Below the pieces are notes generated by a model. That model did no database searches, was not told where the DNA came from, and saw only the letters and a program-made list of their open reading frames with translations. From Candidatus Obscuribacterales bacterium (GTDB taxonomy: Bacteria; Cyanobacteriota; Vampirovibrionia; Obscuribacterales; Obscuribacteraceae): 64,000 nt of DNA. This document shows, piece after piece, positions 41,641 through 50,480 of the stretch; within the stretch, counting starts at the first letter, position 1, and every line of letters begins with the position of its first letter. Made by a program: the position numbers and the translations under genes. The DNA lies in the NCBI GenBank assembly GCA_020054205.1, contig JAGVLS010000017.1, positions 51,607 to 115,606 on the forward strand. The letters run 5' to 3'.

Positions 41641-42441
41641 TCAGCAAAGAGCATGTAAGCATTTTTCAACTCTTTGCACAAAACGCTCTACTCTTTTTTC
41701 ATCAACATGATTTTTCCATATTCCATCTTCTTTAAGAGAAGATCCAACAATTATAGCGTCACAATAAGAAACAAATTTTTCTACATTAATCTCATTAGCT
41801 CCAGAGCCTACTAAAACTGAACATTTTACATTTTCTTTCACTGCTTTTACGTCTTGTTCAGCTGGTGGCAAACCAGTACGAGCTCCACTTACAACAACAC
41901 CATCTGCCAAAAAGAACTCAGCGGCATGAGCAGTCTCAATTAAGCTTACATCGTCAGTAATGGCGTGAGCTGAATGTTTCTTTTTAATATCAGCAAAGAT
42001 TTTTACATTGTTAGATTTTAAAGCAGCCCTTCTACGAATTAATTGTGCAGCAGATGATTCATGTATGCCCTCATCACCAACATGAGCATAAACAAATCCT
42101 TCTACACGAATAAAATTCAAATCAGCAGCAGTAGCCACAGCTAAAGCTTCAATATTTGCTCCTGCTAAAAGTTGCACTCCGGTTGGAAGCATAGTCTCAT
42201 ACTTTAAAGCATGAGCAACTAAAGTCATAGCAGCTACAGTTTCTGGTTCTACATAACCTTTGAGATAAGGTAAATCATGCATATTTTCAAGAATAATGGC
42301 ATCAACTCCATTTTCTTTATATTTCATAGCATCGTCTAATGCCCATCTTAATATCTCATCAATACTGCCACCATAATAAGGCGAACCAGGTAATGGTATG
42401 AGATGTACAGCACCAATTATTGAGCATTGCCGATTGAACAT
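41641..42441 (-). CDS. BtpA-family TIM-barrel protein
   Basis: A 266-residue protein of the BtpA family. GAVHLIPLPGSPYYGG (residues 10-25) and IILENMHDLPY (about 49-59) are family hallmarks, and the C-terminal half carries barrel phosphate-loop-like glycines (VLVGSGANEIN, IIVGSSLKEDG). In cyanobacteria BtpA affects photosystem I stability, but relatives occur in non-photosynthetic bacteria and archaea and probably act as enzymes. Here it lies 23 bases after kynB and seems to be the last gene of the kynurenine operon, so a metabolic role there is likely but undefined. Confidence 0.8.
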   Translation of the reverse strand: MFNRQCSIIGAVHLIPLPGSPYYGGSIDEILRWALDDAMKYKENGVDAIILENMHDLPYLKGYVEPETVAAMTLVAHALKYETMLPTGVQLLAGANIEALAVATAADLNFIRVEGFVYAHVGDEGIHESSAAQLIRRRAALKSNNVKIFADIKKKHSAHAITDDVSLIETAHAAEFFLADGVVVSGARTGLPPAEQDVKAVKENVKCSVLVGSGANEINVEKFVSYCDAIIVGSSLKEDGIWKNHVDEKRVERFVQRVEKCLHALC

Positions 42442-42464
42442 ATTTTTTTGCTCCGTTATCTTTA

Positions 42465-43127
42465 CTACTTTTCAGCTAATAAAACTGCTCGCACGGGCGA
42501 GGCTTCCAATTCCATAAATTTTAGAGGAAAAGCAATCAAAAAATACACCCCTTGTTTAACTTCTGTCAAATCTAGATTTTCTAACCAAGCCATCCTGTTT
42601 TCATGCAATAAGTGATGGGCTTTCAAATCTTTGCAGTCAGTATGATCAACTGAAGGTGTATCAATACCTAATAATTTAAATTCCTTTTCTGCCAATTTAT
42701 CAACAAGGTCTGGGTGAAAATAAGCATAATTTTGTTCGAAGACATCATAACGAATTTTTTTTTGTGTTTTAACAAGAATTCTTTTTAGACTTTCGTTTCC
42801 TTTTAAACATGCTTCAATATTTTCAAAAGCAATTGCGCTATCAAAAGGAGAAATATCGATTACAAGCACTGGACCTATATATGGCTCAAGGGGCATAAAA
42901 CCAATATTATTGTTATTGTTATCCAATACACCACCAATATGGCTCGGGGAATCAGCATGAGTACCTATATGCGGGCTCAATGTCATAGCTGTAAGGTTAA
43001 ACACTTTTGACTGATCATAGGATAGGGTAATTCTTTTACTAAACGGAATATCACCAGGAAAACATGCACTCGACGATGATACCGGCTGAGAAATATCAAT
43101 GATTTTGTAATTAGAAAAAGAAATCAT
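42465..43127 (-). CDS. kynB: Kynurenine formamidase-like cyclase-family hydrolase
   Basis: A 220-residue metal-dependent hydrolase of the cyclase family. The metal motif HIGTHADSPSH (residues about 52-62) fits HxGTHxDxPxH of KynB, which hydrolyses N-formylkynurenine to kynurenine and formate. A second conserved segment, LLGIDTPSVDHTD, is near residue 150. Other members are arylformamidase-like enzymes with different substrates, but the position between kmo and the BtpA-like gene, with a four-base ATGA overlap with kmo, favours kynurenine formamidase. Confidence 0.82.
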   Translation of the reverse strand: MISFSNYKIIDISQPVSSSSACFPGDIPFSKRITLSYDQSKVFNLTAMTLSPHIGTHADSPSHIGGVLDNNNNNIGFMPLEPYIGPVLVIDISPFDSAIAFENIEACLKGNESLKRILVKTQKKIRYDVFEQNYAYFHPDLVDKLAEKEFKLLGIDTPSVDHTDCKDLKAHHLLHENRMAWLENLDLTEVKQGVYFLIAFPLKFMELEASPVRAVLLAEK

Positions 43128-44512
43128 CGAACAACTATTTCATCCTTAACAATTGGGAATAATTTTTCTGCAATCAATTTTTCTGCTTTTCCTAAATCTA
43201 TTTGTTCTGGCTTAGCCAGCCCTTGACAAAGTTCGGACAAAATCTCAGTTGTAATCAGTCCAGCTTGAAATGCCTTTTCATAGGGAGTAAGACCAAATGA
43301 TACCAATGAATAGCGAGAAATATAAGTGTTAGGAAATTTTTCTTGCAAAAGCTTTTCTACTTGTTTTTGTAATTGAAATTGTGGATCACCAAGTTTATCC
43401 CGCATTTCAATAAAATTTTCTATAGCCATATCAGCAATTGCATCAGTATTTTTATATCTCAATTGAAAAAGTTTAGAAAATGTTTTTTCCCAATTAGTAT
43501 CTCCCATATCTCCATATTCCGCCAAGCACTGATCAAAGACAACACAGTCTTCAAAGCCACAATTCATACCCTCACCAAAAAAGGGCACTATACTATGAGC
43601 TGCATCTCCCAGCAAAAGCATATCTCCCTTATGGTTCCAGGGAGCACATTTAACAGTAACCATATGCCCAACCGGATTAGTAAAAAACATTTGACTTAAA
43701 TTAGGGAATAGTTTCACAGCATCAGAAAATTGTGTGGCAAAAAATGCCTCTATACTTTGAGAAGTGTTTAATTGTTCAAAACTATTTTCTCCCTTTAAAG
43801 GCAAAAAAAGTGTACAAGTAAAACTACCATCAAAATTAGGCAAGGCAATAAGCATATATGTACCGCGAGGCCAAATATGCAAAGCATTTTTTTCTAATTG
43901 GAATTCACCACTATTGCCTGCCGGCAATAATAATTCTTTGTATCCATATGGAAGTTCTTGTTCGGAATTTTTAAAGCCTGGCTCATTAGCTAAAGCTTTT
44001 CTTGCTTGCGAGGCAGAACCATCGGCTCCAATCAAATGATTGAAAGGCAAATTATATATTTCATGACTAATTTCATCTTGTAGTTTAATTGTTTTATTCT
44101 CAAGATCAACATCGACTAACTTTTTGTTGAATTCAATATTGACTAAACCAGTTTTTTCAGCTTTATTAATAAGAAAAACATTTAAATCTGCTCGTGAAAT
44201 AGAATAACGACATTCGCTATTATCTTTGCCATAAGCCTGAAAAGAAAGTGCTCCTTCTGACGAATGCACCATGCGTCCTGGCATAGGAATAGCCATTTGC
44301 AATATAGATTTATCAATGCCTAATATTTTTAGAGCATTAATACCGCGGAAAGACAGGGCTAAGTTAATAGAGCGCCCAGCACTAATAGTTTGCTTTCGCA
44401 TATCCGGTCGTCTTTCAAAAATTTCGACCGCAAAACCACGCTTAGCTAAAAATATAGCCAAAAGCGATCCAACTAAACCAGCTCCAATTAAAGTAATTTT
44501 GCCTTGCGACAT
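43124..44512 (-). CDS. kmo: Kynurenine 3-monooxygenase
   Basis: A 462-residue FAD-dependent hydroxylase that converts kynurenine to 3-hydroxykynurenine with NADPH and oxygen. The N-terminal FAD site is LIGAGLVGSLLAIFLAKRG (residues 8-26) with an acidic residue at the end of the second strand. A GADGSASQAR segment and the GDAAHSIVPFFGEGMNCGFED motif near residue 300 are characteristic of the group. The C-terminal helix differs from eukaryotic KMO and shows no clear membrane anchor. It is six bases after kynU and overlaps kynB by four. Confidence 0.92.
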   Translation of the reverse strand: MSQGKITLIGAGLVGSLLAIFLAKRGFAVEIFERRPDMRKQTISAGRSINLALSFRGINALKILGIDKSILQMAIPMPGRMVHSSEGALSFQAYGKDNSECRYSISRADLNVFLINKAEKTGLVNIEFNKKLVDVDLENKTIKLQDEISHEIYNLPFNHLIGADGSASQARKALANEPGFKNSEQELPYGYKELLLPAGNSGEFQLEKNALHIWPRGTYMLIALPNFDGSFTCTLFLPLKGENSFEQLNTSQSIEAFFATQFSDAVKLFPNLSQMFFTNPVGHMVTVKCAPWNHKGDMLLLGDAAHSIVPFFGEGMNCGFEDCVVFDQCLAEYGDMGDTNWEKTFSKLFQLRYKNTDAIADMAIENFIEMRDKLGDPQFQLQKQVEKLLQEKFPNTYISRYSLVSFGLTPYEKAFQAGLITTEILSELCQGLAKPEQIDLGKAEKLIAEKLFPIVKDEIVVR

Positions 44513-44518
44513 AGAAAA

Positions 44519-45811
44519 TCAAGACCTCGCTATATCACTTAACAGCTGTCCAAATTTGAAAATATCCATAAAGCTATTATATGAAGGAACTGGCGAAGCA
44601 CGAAGAATATCAGGCTCACGGAAATCACATAAAGCACCGGCTTCTTTTAATTTAGTTAAAATCTTTTTGGGATCGTCTTTAATTCTTACCGATAATTGCG
44701 ATCCTCGTTCACAAGACTTAGATGGTGTAATTAACGTACAATATTTATTAGGAATACTTTCTAAAACAAATTGCAAATAAGCTGTTAACATATCACCCTT
44801 TTCTCTAAGTTTTTTCATGCCTACCGAATCAAACAATTCCATAGAAGCCCTCAAAGCTGCTAATTGGAAAATAGGTGGATTACTTAACTGCCAACCTTCC
44901 GCTCCATACATTGGGTCAAATTTAGAGTCCATTTTAAAACGAGTATTTTTATTATGTCCCCACCATCCAGCAAAACGGGGCAGGTCAAATTGATTTGCAT
45001 GTTTTTCGTGTACAAAACAACCAGCAATTGCTCCTGGCCCAGCATTTAAATATTTATAGCTACACCAAACAGCAAAATCAATTTGTGAATCATGTAAATT
45101 CAAAAGTAGATTGCCAGCACCATGAGCTAAATCAAAGCCTATTAAGCAACCTTTTTTATGTGCTGCTTCAGCAATTAATTTCATATCTAAGGCTTGTCCA
45201 GTTAAATAGTTTACATTGCCCAATAACACAAGGGCTATTTGTTCACCCTGTTTTTCAATTAATTCCAAAATATCTTCATGCCGAATGAGCATTTCATTTA
45301 CTCTCGGTCCAATTTCTATAATTGCTTCTTTAGAATTAAAACCATGAAATTGAGCTTGTGAGGCAAGAGCATACTGATCAGAGGGGAAAGCTGATTTTTC
45401 CATGAGAATTTTATAGCGTTTTGCATTAGGTTTATAAAACGAAACCATCATTAGATGCAAATTGACGGTAAGGGAATTCATCACAATTACTTCGTGTTCT
45501 TTAGCTCCTACCAGCCGAGCTGTAAAAGCTGTTAAATTTTCATGATAAGGAAGCCAAGGAAATTTAGCGTCAAAATGACCTTCAACACCCAATTCTGCCC
45601 AATCATTTAATTCTTGTTCAATATATTGTTTTGCTTTTTTGGGTTGCAAACCTAAAGAATTGCCAGCAAAATATATACAAGGCTCACCTTTTGTAGTTTT
45701 AGGAATATAAAATTCATTTCTTAAATTTGCTATTGCATCTTTAGCATCCATATCTCGAGCAAATTTTTCACTATTTTCAAATTGCGTAATAGATAATATT
45801 GATGAATTCAT
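44519..45811 (-). CDS. kynU: Kynureninase
   Basis: A 430-residue PLP enzyme that cleaves 3-hydroxykynurenine to 3-hydroxyanthranilate and alanine. [11 protein letters not shown] near the N-terminus, [26 protein letters not shown] and the PLP-lysine region [13 protein letters not shown] are all present. An earlier in-frame start at 45832 exists, but ATG 45811 is preferred since it overlaps the stop of the dioxygenase gene as ATGA. A perfect hairpin covers that start, suggesting translational coupling. Confidence 0.94.
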   Translation of the reverse strand: MNSSILSITQFENSEKFARDMDAKDAIANLRNEFYIPKTTKGEPCIYFAGNSLGLQPKKAKQYIEQELNDWAELGVEGHFDAKFPWLPYHENLTAFTARLVGAKEHEVIVMNSLTVNLHLMMVSFYKPNAKRYKILMEKSAFPSDQYALASQAQFHGFNSKEAIIEIGPRVNEMLIRHEDILELIEKQGEQIALVLLGNVNYLTGQALDMKLIAEAAHKKGCLIGFDLAHGAGNLLLNLHDSQIDFAVWCSYKYLNAGPGAIAGCFVHEKHANQFDLPRFAGWWGHNKNTRFKMDSKFDPMYGAEGWQLSNPPIFQLAALRASMELFDSVGMKKLREKGDMLTAYLQFVLESIPNKYCTLITPSKSCERGSQLSVRIKDDPKKILTKLKEAGALCDFREPDILRASPVPSYNSFMDIFKFGQLLSDIARS

Positions 45812-46314
45812 GGAGCAACTTTTGCTCCACATTTTTTACATGTGCTATTTTCACTTTTATAAAATCTTTCAAAAATCGGTGGAAATTGTTCAGCAATATT
45901 TTGCAGATGAAAATGTTCTTCGTATAATTTTTCACCACATTTTTCACAATACCAAAGAAATCCATCTTGCTCGTCTTTTGTGCGCTGTCTTTCAATTACA
46001 AGGCCAATAGTATTAGCTGGGCGACGCGGAGAATGAGGAGTATTGGGTGGTAAAAGAAACATTTCACCTTCTTTTATAGAAATGTCTCTCGGTTTACCTT
46101 CATCTATAACTTTGACGATGATATCCCCTTCAATTTGATAAAAAAGCTCTTCACCCTGATTTAAATGATAGTCAGTGCGAGCATTTGGACCACCTACTAC
46201 CATAACGATAAATTCACGATCTTCAAAAACCAATTTGTTGCCAACAGGCGGTTTTAAAAGATGCCGATTTTCATCAATCCATTTTTTGAAATTTATTGTG
46301 GCAAACTTATTCAT
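45808..46314 (-). CDS. nbaC: 3-hydroxyanthranilate 3,4-dioxygenase
   Basis: A 168-residue cupin that opens the ring of 3-hydroxyanthranilate to give 2-amino-3-carboxymuconate semialdehyde. The cupin motif ([17 protein letters not shown], with His and Glu ligands) is near residues 47-63, followed by [14 protein letters not shown] (about 86-99). The C-terminus carries a rubredoxin-like iron site, CEKC near residue 123 and CKKC near 161, seen in bacterial homologues. It is the first gene of the leftward kynurenine operon, preceded by palindromic operator-like DNA. Confidence 0.95.
   Translation of the reverse strand: MNKFATINFKKWIDENRHLLKPPVGNKLVFEDREFIVMVVGGPNARTDYHLNQGEELFYQIEGDIIVKVIDEGKPRDISIKEGEMFLLPPNTPHSPRRPANTIGLVIERQRTKDEQDGFLWYCEKCGEKLYEEHFHLQNIAEQFPPIFERFYKSENSTCKKCGAKVAP
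45811..45829 (-). promoter_or_regulatory. Hairpin over the kynU start
   Basis: TGGAGCAA, CTT, TTGCTCCA (plus-strand reading) is a perfect eight-pair stem. It ends at the kynU ATG and includes its GGAG ribosome site, while also encoding the last dioxygenase codons. It would hide the kynU start unless ribosomes arrive from the upstream gene. Confidence 0.5.
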
Positions 46315-46343
46315 TTCTATTTCATTTTTACTTCAAATTTCTT

Positions 46344-46361
46344 CCTGTAATTATATACAGG
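46344..46361 (-). promoter_or_regulatory. Operator-like palindrome with embedded -10 box, leftward kynurenine operon
   Basis: CCTGTA, ATTATA, TACAGG is an 18-base inverted repeat. Read on the minus strand its centre is a perfect TATAAT, with TTGTCT 15 bases upstream as a possible -35. The -10 would be about 36 bases before the dioxygenase ATG. A repressor bound here would block the promoter. Confidence 0.5.
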
Positions 46362-46401
46362 CTTTCATAAAGACAAGTAAGGTGTTATTGCTCTCATATT
46401 T

Positions 46402-46422
46402 ATAAACAAATAGTTTATTATA
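46402..46422 (-). promoter_or_regulatory. Second palindrome and -10 box in the divergent kynurenine region
   Basis: ATAAAC, five bases, GTTTAT (46402-46418) adjoins another minus-strand TATAAT (46422-46417), with TTCATA 16 bases upstream (46444-46439). It may be an alternative promoter-operator for the leftward operon. Confidence 0.4.
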
Positions 46423-46520
46423 TTTATGTATATGTATGTATGAACATAGCAGCCCTTGGCAATTGCATAAATGCCTTGAATGCGCGCTATTTAAAGCAAA
46501 TTAACTTATACCAATAATTT

Positions 46521-46958
46521 ATGCCCATGATTAAAGAAGCTATAAAAATAGACGAAAAAATTGTACCCAAGCCTTTAGGGGCTTATTCGCATGCAATAAA
46601 AGCAGGCAATTTTTTATTTATATCCGGACAAGGAGCAAGAGACGCCCAAACCAACGAAGAAGTTGGTGTAAATCTTGACGGCAACGGCAAAATAATTTCA
46701 TATGATATAGAAGCACAAACACATGCCTGTATTAAAAATGTTAGCACTGTCCTTGCTGCCGCTAATTTGTCCTTAAAAGATTTAGTGGATATAACTGTTT
46801 TTTTGGCTGATATCAATGATTTTGCTAAATACAATAAAATCTATAATCAATATTTTTCAAATTTAGCAGCACCTGCTCGAACGACTATACAAGCAGCAGC
46901 ATTGCCAGGCAAAAATTTTATTGAAATTAAAGCTATTGCTATTTTTCCTAGCGATTGA
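46521..46958 (+). CDS. RidA-family protein, probable 2-aminomuconate deaminase
   Basis: A 145-residue YjgF/RidA family protein. FISGQGARDAQ (about residues 34-44), the central ISYDIEAQTHACIKNV and the active-site arginine in APARTTIQAA (near residue 118) are visible. In bacterial 3-hydroxyanthranilate and nitrobenzoate pathways, a RidA-type enzyme deaminates 2-aminomuconate. A general imine deaminase is the alternative. It heads the rightward operon, divergent from the dioxygenase gene and 36 bases before the semialdehyde dehydrogenase. No ribosome site is seen; a second ATG lies two codons in. Confidence 0.75.
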   Translation: MPMIKEAIKIDEKIVPKPLGAYSHAIKAGNFLFISGQGARDAQTNEEVGVNLDGNGKIISYDIEAQTHACIKNVSTVLAAANLSLKDLVDITVFLADINDFAKYNKIYNQYFSNLAAPARTTIQAAALPGKNFIEIKAIAIFPSD

Positions 46959-46994
46959 ACAAATAAAAATTGAAATTCAAAGAGGATTTTACAA

Positions 46995-48467
46995 GTGACT
47001 GTTAGCACTCATCTCCAAACAAAAACAATTGAAAATTTTATAGATGGAAAATTTTGTCCATCTAGTACAAATCAAACATTTGCCGATATAAATCCGGCTA
47101 ACGGTGAAACTATTGCTCAAGTGGCAAGTGGTAATTCAACTGATATTGATGCTGCAGTTAGCGCAGCTAAACATGCTTTTGATAAGGGACCATGGTCAAC
47201 ATGGTCAATTAAACAAAGAGCACAGGTTTTAAGAAAAATTGGTGACTTAATTTTAGAAAATAAAGAATTATTAGCAAAAGCTGAAACAATAGATACAGGT
47301 AAACCAATTTCTGAAAGTTTAAATGGCGATATACCAAGAGCTGCTTACAATTTTCATTTTTTTGCAGATTATGCAAATTCCTTACAAGAAGAATGTTATA
47401 CAGTAGATAAAAACGAACGTCATATTGGTGTCTATGAACCTTTAGGAGTTTGTGGATTAATCACACCTTGGAATTTACCCTTATATTTAGCAACTTGGAA
47501 AATTGCACCATGTTTAGTTATGGGCAATACTTGCGTATTAAAACCAGCTGAATGGACACCATATACTGCTTATTTATTTGCTCATATTATTAAAGAAGCT
47601 GAATTACCAGATGGTGTATTCAATATTGTGCAAGGCTTTGGACCAAATAGTGCTGGCGAAGCACTCACTCGCCACGCAGATGTTGCTTCCATTTCTTTTA
47701 CTGGCGAAACAAGTACTGGCAAAGCAATTATGACCGCTGCTGCTTCCACTCTAAAAAAACTTTCTTTTGAATTAGGAGGCAAAGGTGCCAATATAATTTT
47801 TGATGATGCTGATTTAGATGAGGCCATTCCAGTAGCAGTCAACGCTGCTTTTCGCAATCAAGGACAAATATGCCTAGCTGGATCTCGTTTATTTGTTCAA
47901 GAAAAAGTTTATAACAAAGTTGTAGAAGCTATTTTGGATAAAGTAAAACACATTGCTGTGGGCGATCCTTTAGATCCCAAAACTCAAATGGGAGCAATAA
48001 TAAGCAATGAACAGCTAGAAAAAATTCAGTCATATATTGAACATGGTAAAAAAGAAGGGAAATTACAAATTGGCGGTACACGTTTAAAAGAATATCCTAA
48101 AGGTAATTTCTTAACACCAGCTGTATTTACTGATTTAGCAAATTCATCTCGTCTTTGCCAGGAAGAAATTTTTGGACCAGTTTTACCAATTGTTCCATTT
48201 AAAGACGAAGCGGAAGTGATTGAAATGACAAACAGTACAAAATATGGACTTTCTAGCAGCATTTGGAGTCAAGATATCAATCGATGCCACAGAGTTTCAC
48301 AAGCCATCAAAACCGGAATTGTCTGGATAAACTGTTGGTTTGCTCGTGATTTACGTACTCCTTTTGGGGGGCAAAAGCAAAGCGGCATTGGACGAGAAGG
48401 AGGAAAACACAGTCTAGAATTTTTCTCTGAGCAAAAAACAATTTGTTATCGATACAAAAACAAATAA
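46995..48467 (+). CDS. amnC: 2-aminomuconate-semialdehyde-type aldehyde dehydrogenase
   Basis: A 490-residue NAD-dependent aldehyde dehydrogenase. ITPWNLPLYLATWK near residue 156, catalytic Glu in FELGGKGANIIF near 257 and catalytic Cys in NQGQICLAGSR near 291 are standard. The C-terminal NCWFARDLRTPFGGQKQSG is the form found in 2-aminomuconate and 2-hydroxymuconate semialdehyde dehydrogenases, where an arginine binds the substrate carboxylate. It starts at GTG 46995 after AGAGGA. Its place between a RidA and an SDR gene in a kynurenine cluster favours the aminomuconate substrate. Confidence 0.88.
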   Translation: MTVSTHLQTKTIENFIDGKFCPSSTNQTFADINPANGETIAQVASGNSTDIDAAVSAAKHAFDKGPWSTWSIKQRAQVLRKIGDLILENKELLAKAETIDTGKPISESLNGDIPRAAYNFHFFADYANSLQEECYTVDKNERHIGVYEPLGVCGLITPWNLPLYLATWKIAPCLVMGNTCVLKPAEWTPYTAYLFAHIIKEAELPDGVFNIVQGFGPNSAGEALTRHADVASISFTGETSTGKAIMTAAASTLKKLSFELGGKGANIIFDDADLDEAIPVAVNAAFRNQGQICLAGSRLFVQEKVYNKVVEAILDKVKHIAVGDPLDPKTQMGAIISNEQLEKIQSYIEHGKKEGKLQIGGTRLKEYPKGNFLTPAVFTDLANSSRLCQEEIFGPVLPIVPFKDEAEVIEMTNSTKYGLSSSIWSQDINRCHRVSQAIKTGIVWINCWFARDLRTPFGGQKQSGIGREGGKHSLEFFSEQKTICYRYKNK

Positions 48468-48475
48468 GGATAATA

Positions 48476-49267
48476 ATGGATTTAGGGATTTCAAATAAAA
48501 AAGCATTGGTGTGTGCCGCATCTAAAGGACTAGGCAAAGCCATTGCCATGGAATTAGCTCAAGAAGGGGCTCAATTATTTATTTGTGCCCGTGATTCTAA
48601 AGCATTACAAGAAGCTGCTCAAGAGCTTGAAAAATTATCCAAACAAAAAATTGGTTATTTAGCTTGTGATTTATCTAAAGCAGACGACAGACAAAATTTG
48701 GTGTCAAGCGTAAATTCATTTTTTGGCATGCCAGACATTCTTGTCCATAATGTAGGTGGACCAAAAACAAGCTTAGCTAAAGATACTAATTTATCTGATT
48801 GGCAAGAAGGTTTTGATAAATTATTTCAAAGTGTAGCTGGACTAAATCAAGCATTTTTACCAGCTATGATTGATAAAAAATGGGGACGTATAATTATTGT
48901 CACATCAACCAGCGTATTAGAACCAATAGCTGGGCTATCTATATCAAATGCTATTAGATCAGCTGTTACTGCCATGGCTAAAACATTATCCGATGAAGTA
49001 GCTCAGTTTAATATCACCATAAACTGTCTAGCTCCTGGCATGATCCATACCAATAGAACCGGTGAATTATTAGATAGCCGTGCTAAGACTAGCAATTTAA
49101 GTAAAGAACAATATATGGAAGATTATCTGAAATCAATTCCCATGAGACGCTTGGGAGAACCAAAAGAATTTGCAGCTGCAGCTTGTTTTCTTGCATCAGA
49201 AAAAGCTTCTTATATTACTGGCTCGACACTATGCATAGATGGCGGGAAGAGAAGATCTACATACTAA
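48476..49267 (+). CDS. SDR-family protein with altered catalytic motif
   Basis: A 263-residue short-chain dehydrogenase/reductase fold. The nucleotide-binding motif is CAASKGLGKAIAMELA near residue 12, and HNVGG near residue 96 stands where NNAG is common. The usual YxxxK active-site pair is replaced: Ser157 and Arg161 (SNAIR) occupy those positions. The earlier frame start at 48443 lies inside the previous gene; ATG 48476 with AAGGA upstream is preferred. It begins eight bases after amnC and so is probably part of the aminomuconate pathway. Whether it is a reductase, a dehydratase/decarboxylase-like enzyme or a regulatory fold is open. Confidence 0.78.
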   Translation: MDLGISNKKALVCAASKGLGKAIAMELAQEGAQLFICARDSKALQEAAQELEKLSKQKIGYLACDLSKADDRQNLVSSVNSFFGMPDILVHNVGGPKTSLAKDTNLSDWQEGFDKLFQSVAGLNQAFLPAMIDKKWGRIIIVTSTSVLEPIAGLSISNAIRSAVTAMAKTLSDEVAQFNITINCLAPGMIHTNRTGELLDSRAKTSNLSKEQYMEDYLKSIPMRRLGEPKEFAAAACFLASEKASYITGSTLCIDGGKRRSTY

Positions 49268-49301
49268 AACAAAAATCAAAAACAACCAAGAGGGAAAAAG
49301 C

Positions 49302-50471
49302 ATGAAATATTTAGTACTAGGCGCGGGACGCATGGGTTGGGCAGTTATTTATGATTTGGTAAAACATAGTAATGCCGATGAAATTTTTGTTGTTGATGGC
49401 GATGAGGAACGACTAAAACTCACCGAAAAAGAATTCAACGACAAACGTATTAAGACTCACAAAGTTGATATAGCAAACAGTAAAACTTTAGCCCCGTTTA
49501 TGTCTCAATGTGTCGTAACTATTGGTTGCGCTAGTTATAAATACAATTATGATTTATCGAAATTAGCTATTGAATGTGGCTGTAGCTATATTGATTTAGG
49601 TGGTAATGAAAGTATTGTTGCCAAACAATTTTCATTGCATGAAGAGGCTAAAAAGAAAAATGTAGCAATAATTCCTGATTGCGGATTAGCTCCCGGACTG
49701 GTATCGCTACTTGCCTATGATGGCTATCAAGAATTGGATGAAGTAAAAGAAATAAAATTGAGAGTAGGTGGCTTGCCAGTAAATCCTGAGCCTCCTTTAA
49801 ATTATGCAATTGTCTTTTCACCAGAAGGATTGATAAATGAATATGTAGAAGACTGCACTATTATTAAAGATGGAAAAGTCTCAACGGTACCTTCATTAGC
49901 TGATACAGAAACAATTGAGTTTCCTCAGCCATTTGGTAAAATGGAAGCATTCAATACATCAGGCGGTATTTCAACACTGCCAAAAACTATTGGTGCAAAA
50001 GTAAAAAATCTTGACTATAAAACTATTCGCTACCCTGGACATTGCGAACAAATGCGTTTACTCATGGATCTGGGACTAATGGATAGTAAACCAATAAATG
50101 TAAATCAACAACAAACAATAGCACCGCGCACAGTACTGACTCAATTATTGATTGACAGGTTGCCAAAAATTGAAAAAGATGTTGTTTTGATTCAAGTAAG
50201 TGTAAAAGGTCTGCTCAATGGCAGTACCAAAGAAATAGTTTATGAAACAATAGATTATTTTGATGACAAAACTGGCTTATCAGCTATGATGCGCACAACC
50301 GCATTTCCAGCAGCAATAATTGCTCAAATGATTGCACAAGGCCAAATTACCGAACGTGGTGTATTGACTCAAGAGTTATCTATTCCAACTAAAGTATTTT
50401 TGAAACAATTAAATGAGCGCGGTGTTAAAATTAACCGTTCTGACAAAGTTTTAGCAGCACAAGTTAAATAG
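49302..50471 (+). CDS. Lysine 6-dehydrogenase-like / saccharopine dehydrogenase family enzyme
   Basis: A 389-residue NAD(P)-dependent enzyme. KYLVLGAGRMGWAVIYDL at the N-terminus is the dinucleotide site; IPDCGLAPGLVSLLAYDG near residue 125, GGLPVNPEPPLNY, FNTSGGISTLPK and YKTIRYPGHCEQMRLL strongly resemble, from memory, L-lysine 6-dehydrogenase, which oxidises lysine towards piperideine-6-carboxylate, a precursor of 2-aminoadipate. Saccharopine or other amino-acid dehydrogenase roles cannot be excluded. ATG 49302 has GAGGG nine bases upstream; the longer frame from 49239 runs into the SDR gene. It is the fourth gene of the rightward operon. Confidence 0.78.
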   Translation: MKYLVLGAGRMGWAVIYDLVKHSNADEIFVVDGDEERLKLTEKEFNDKRIKTHKVDIANSKTLAPFMSQCVVTIGCASYKYNYDLSKLAIECGCSYIDLGGNESIVAKQFSLHEEAKKKNVAIIPDCGLAPGLVSLLAYDGYQELDEVKEIKLRVGGLPVNPEPPLNYAIVFSPEGLINEYVEDCTIIKDGKVSTVPSLADTETIEFPQPFGKMEAFNTSGGISTLPKTIGAKVKNLDYKTIRYPGHCEQMRLLMDLGLMDSKPINVNQQQTIAPRTVLTQLLIDRLPKIEKDVVLIQVSVKGLLNGSTKEIVYETIDYFDDKTGLSAMMRTTAFPAAIIAQMIAQGQITERGVLTQELSIPTKVFLKQLNERGVKINRSDKVLAAQVK

Positions 50472-50480
50472 AGAAATGAG

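Noticed and set aside
41641..42441. BtpA-like protein as a direct ACMS decarboxylase homologue
   Set aside because: The HxH metal motif and other amidohydrolase landmarks are missing; only genomic position links it to the pathway.
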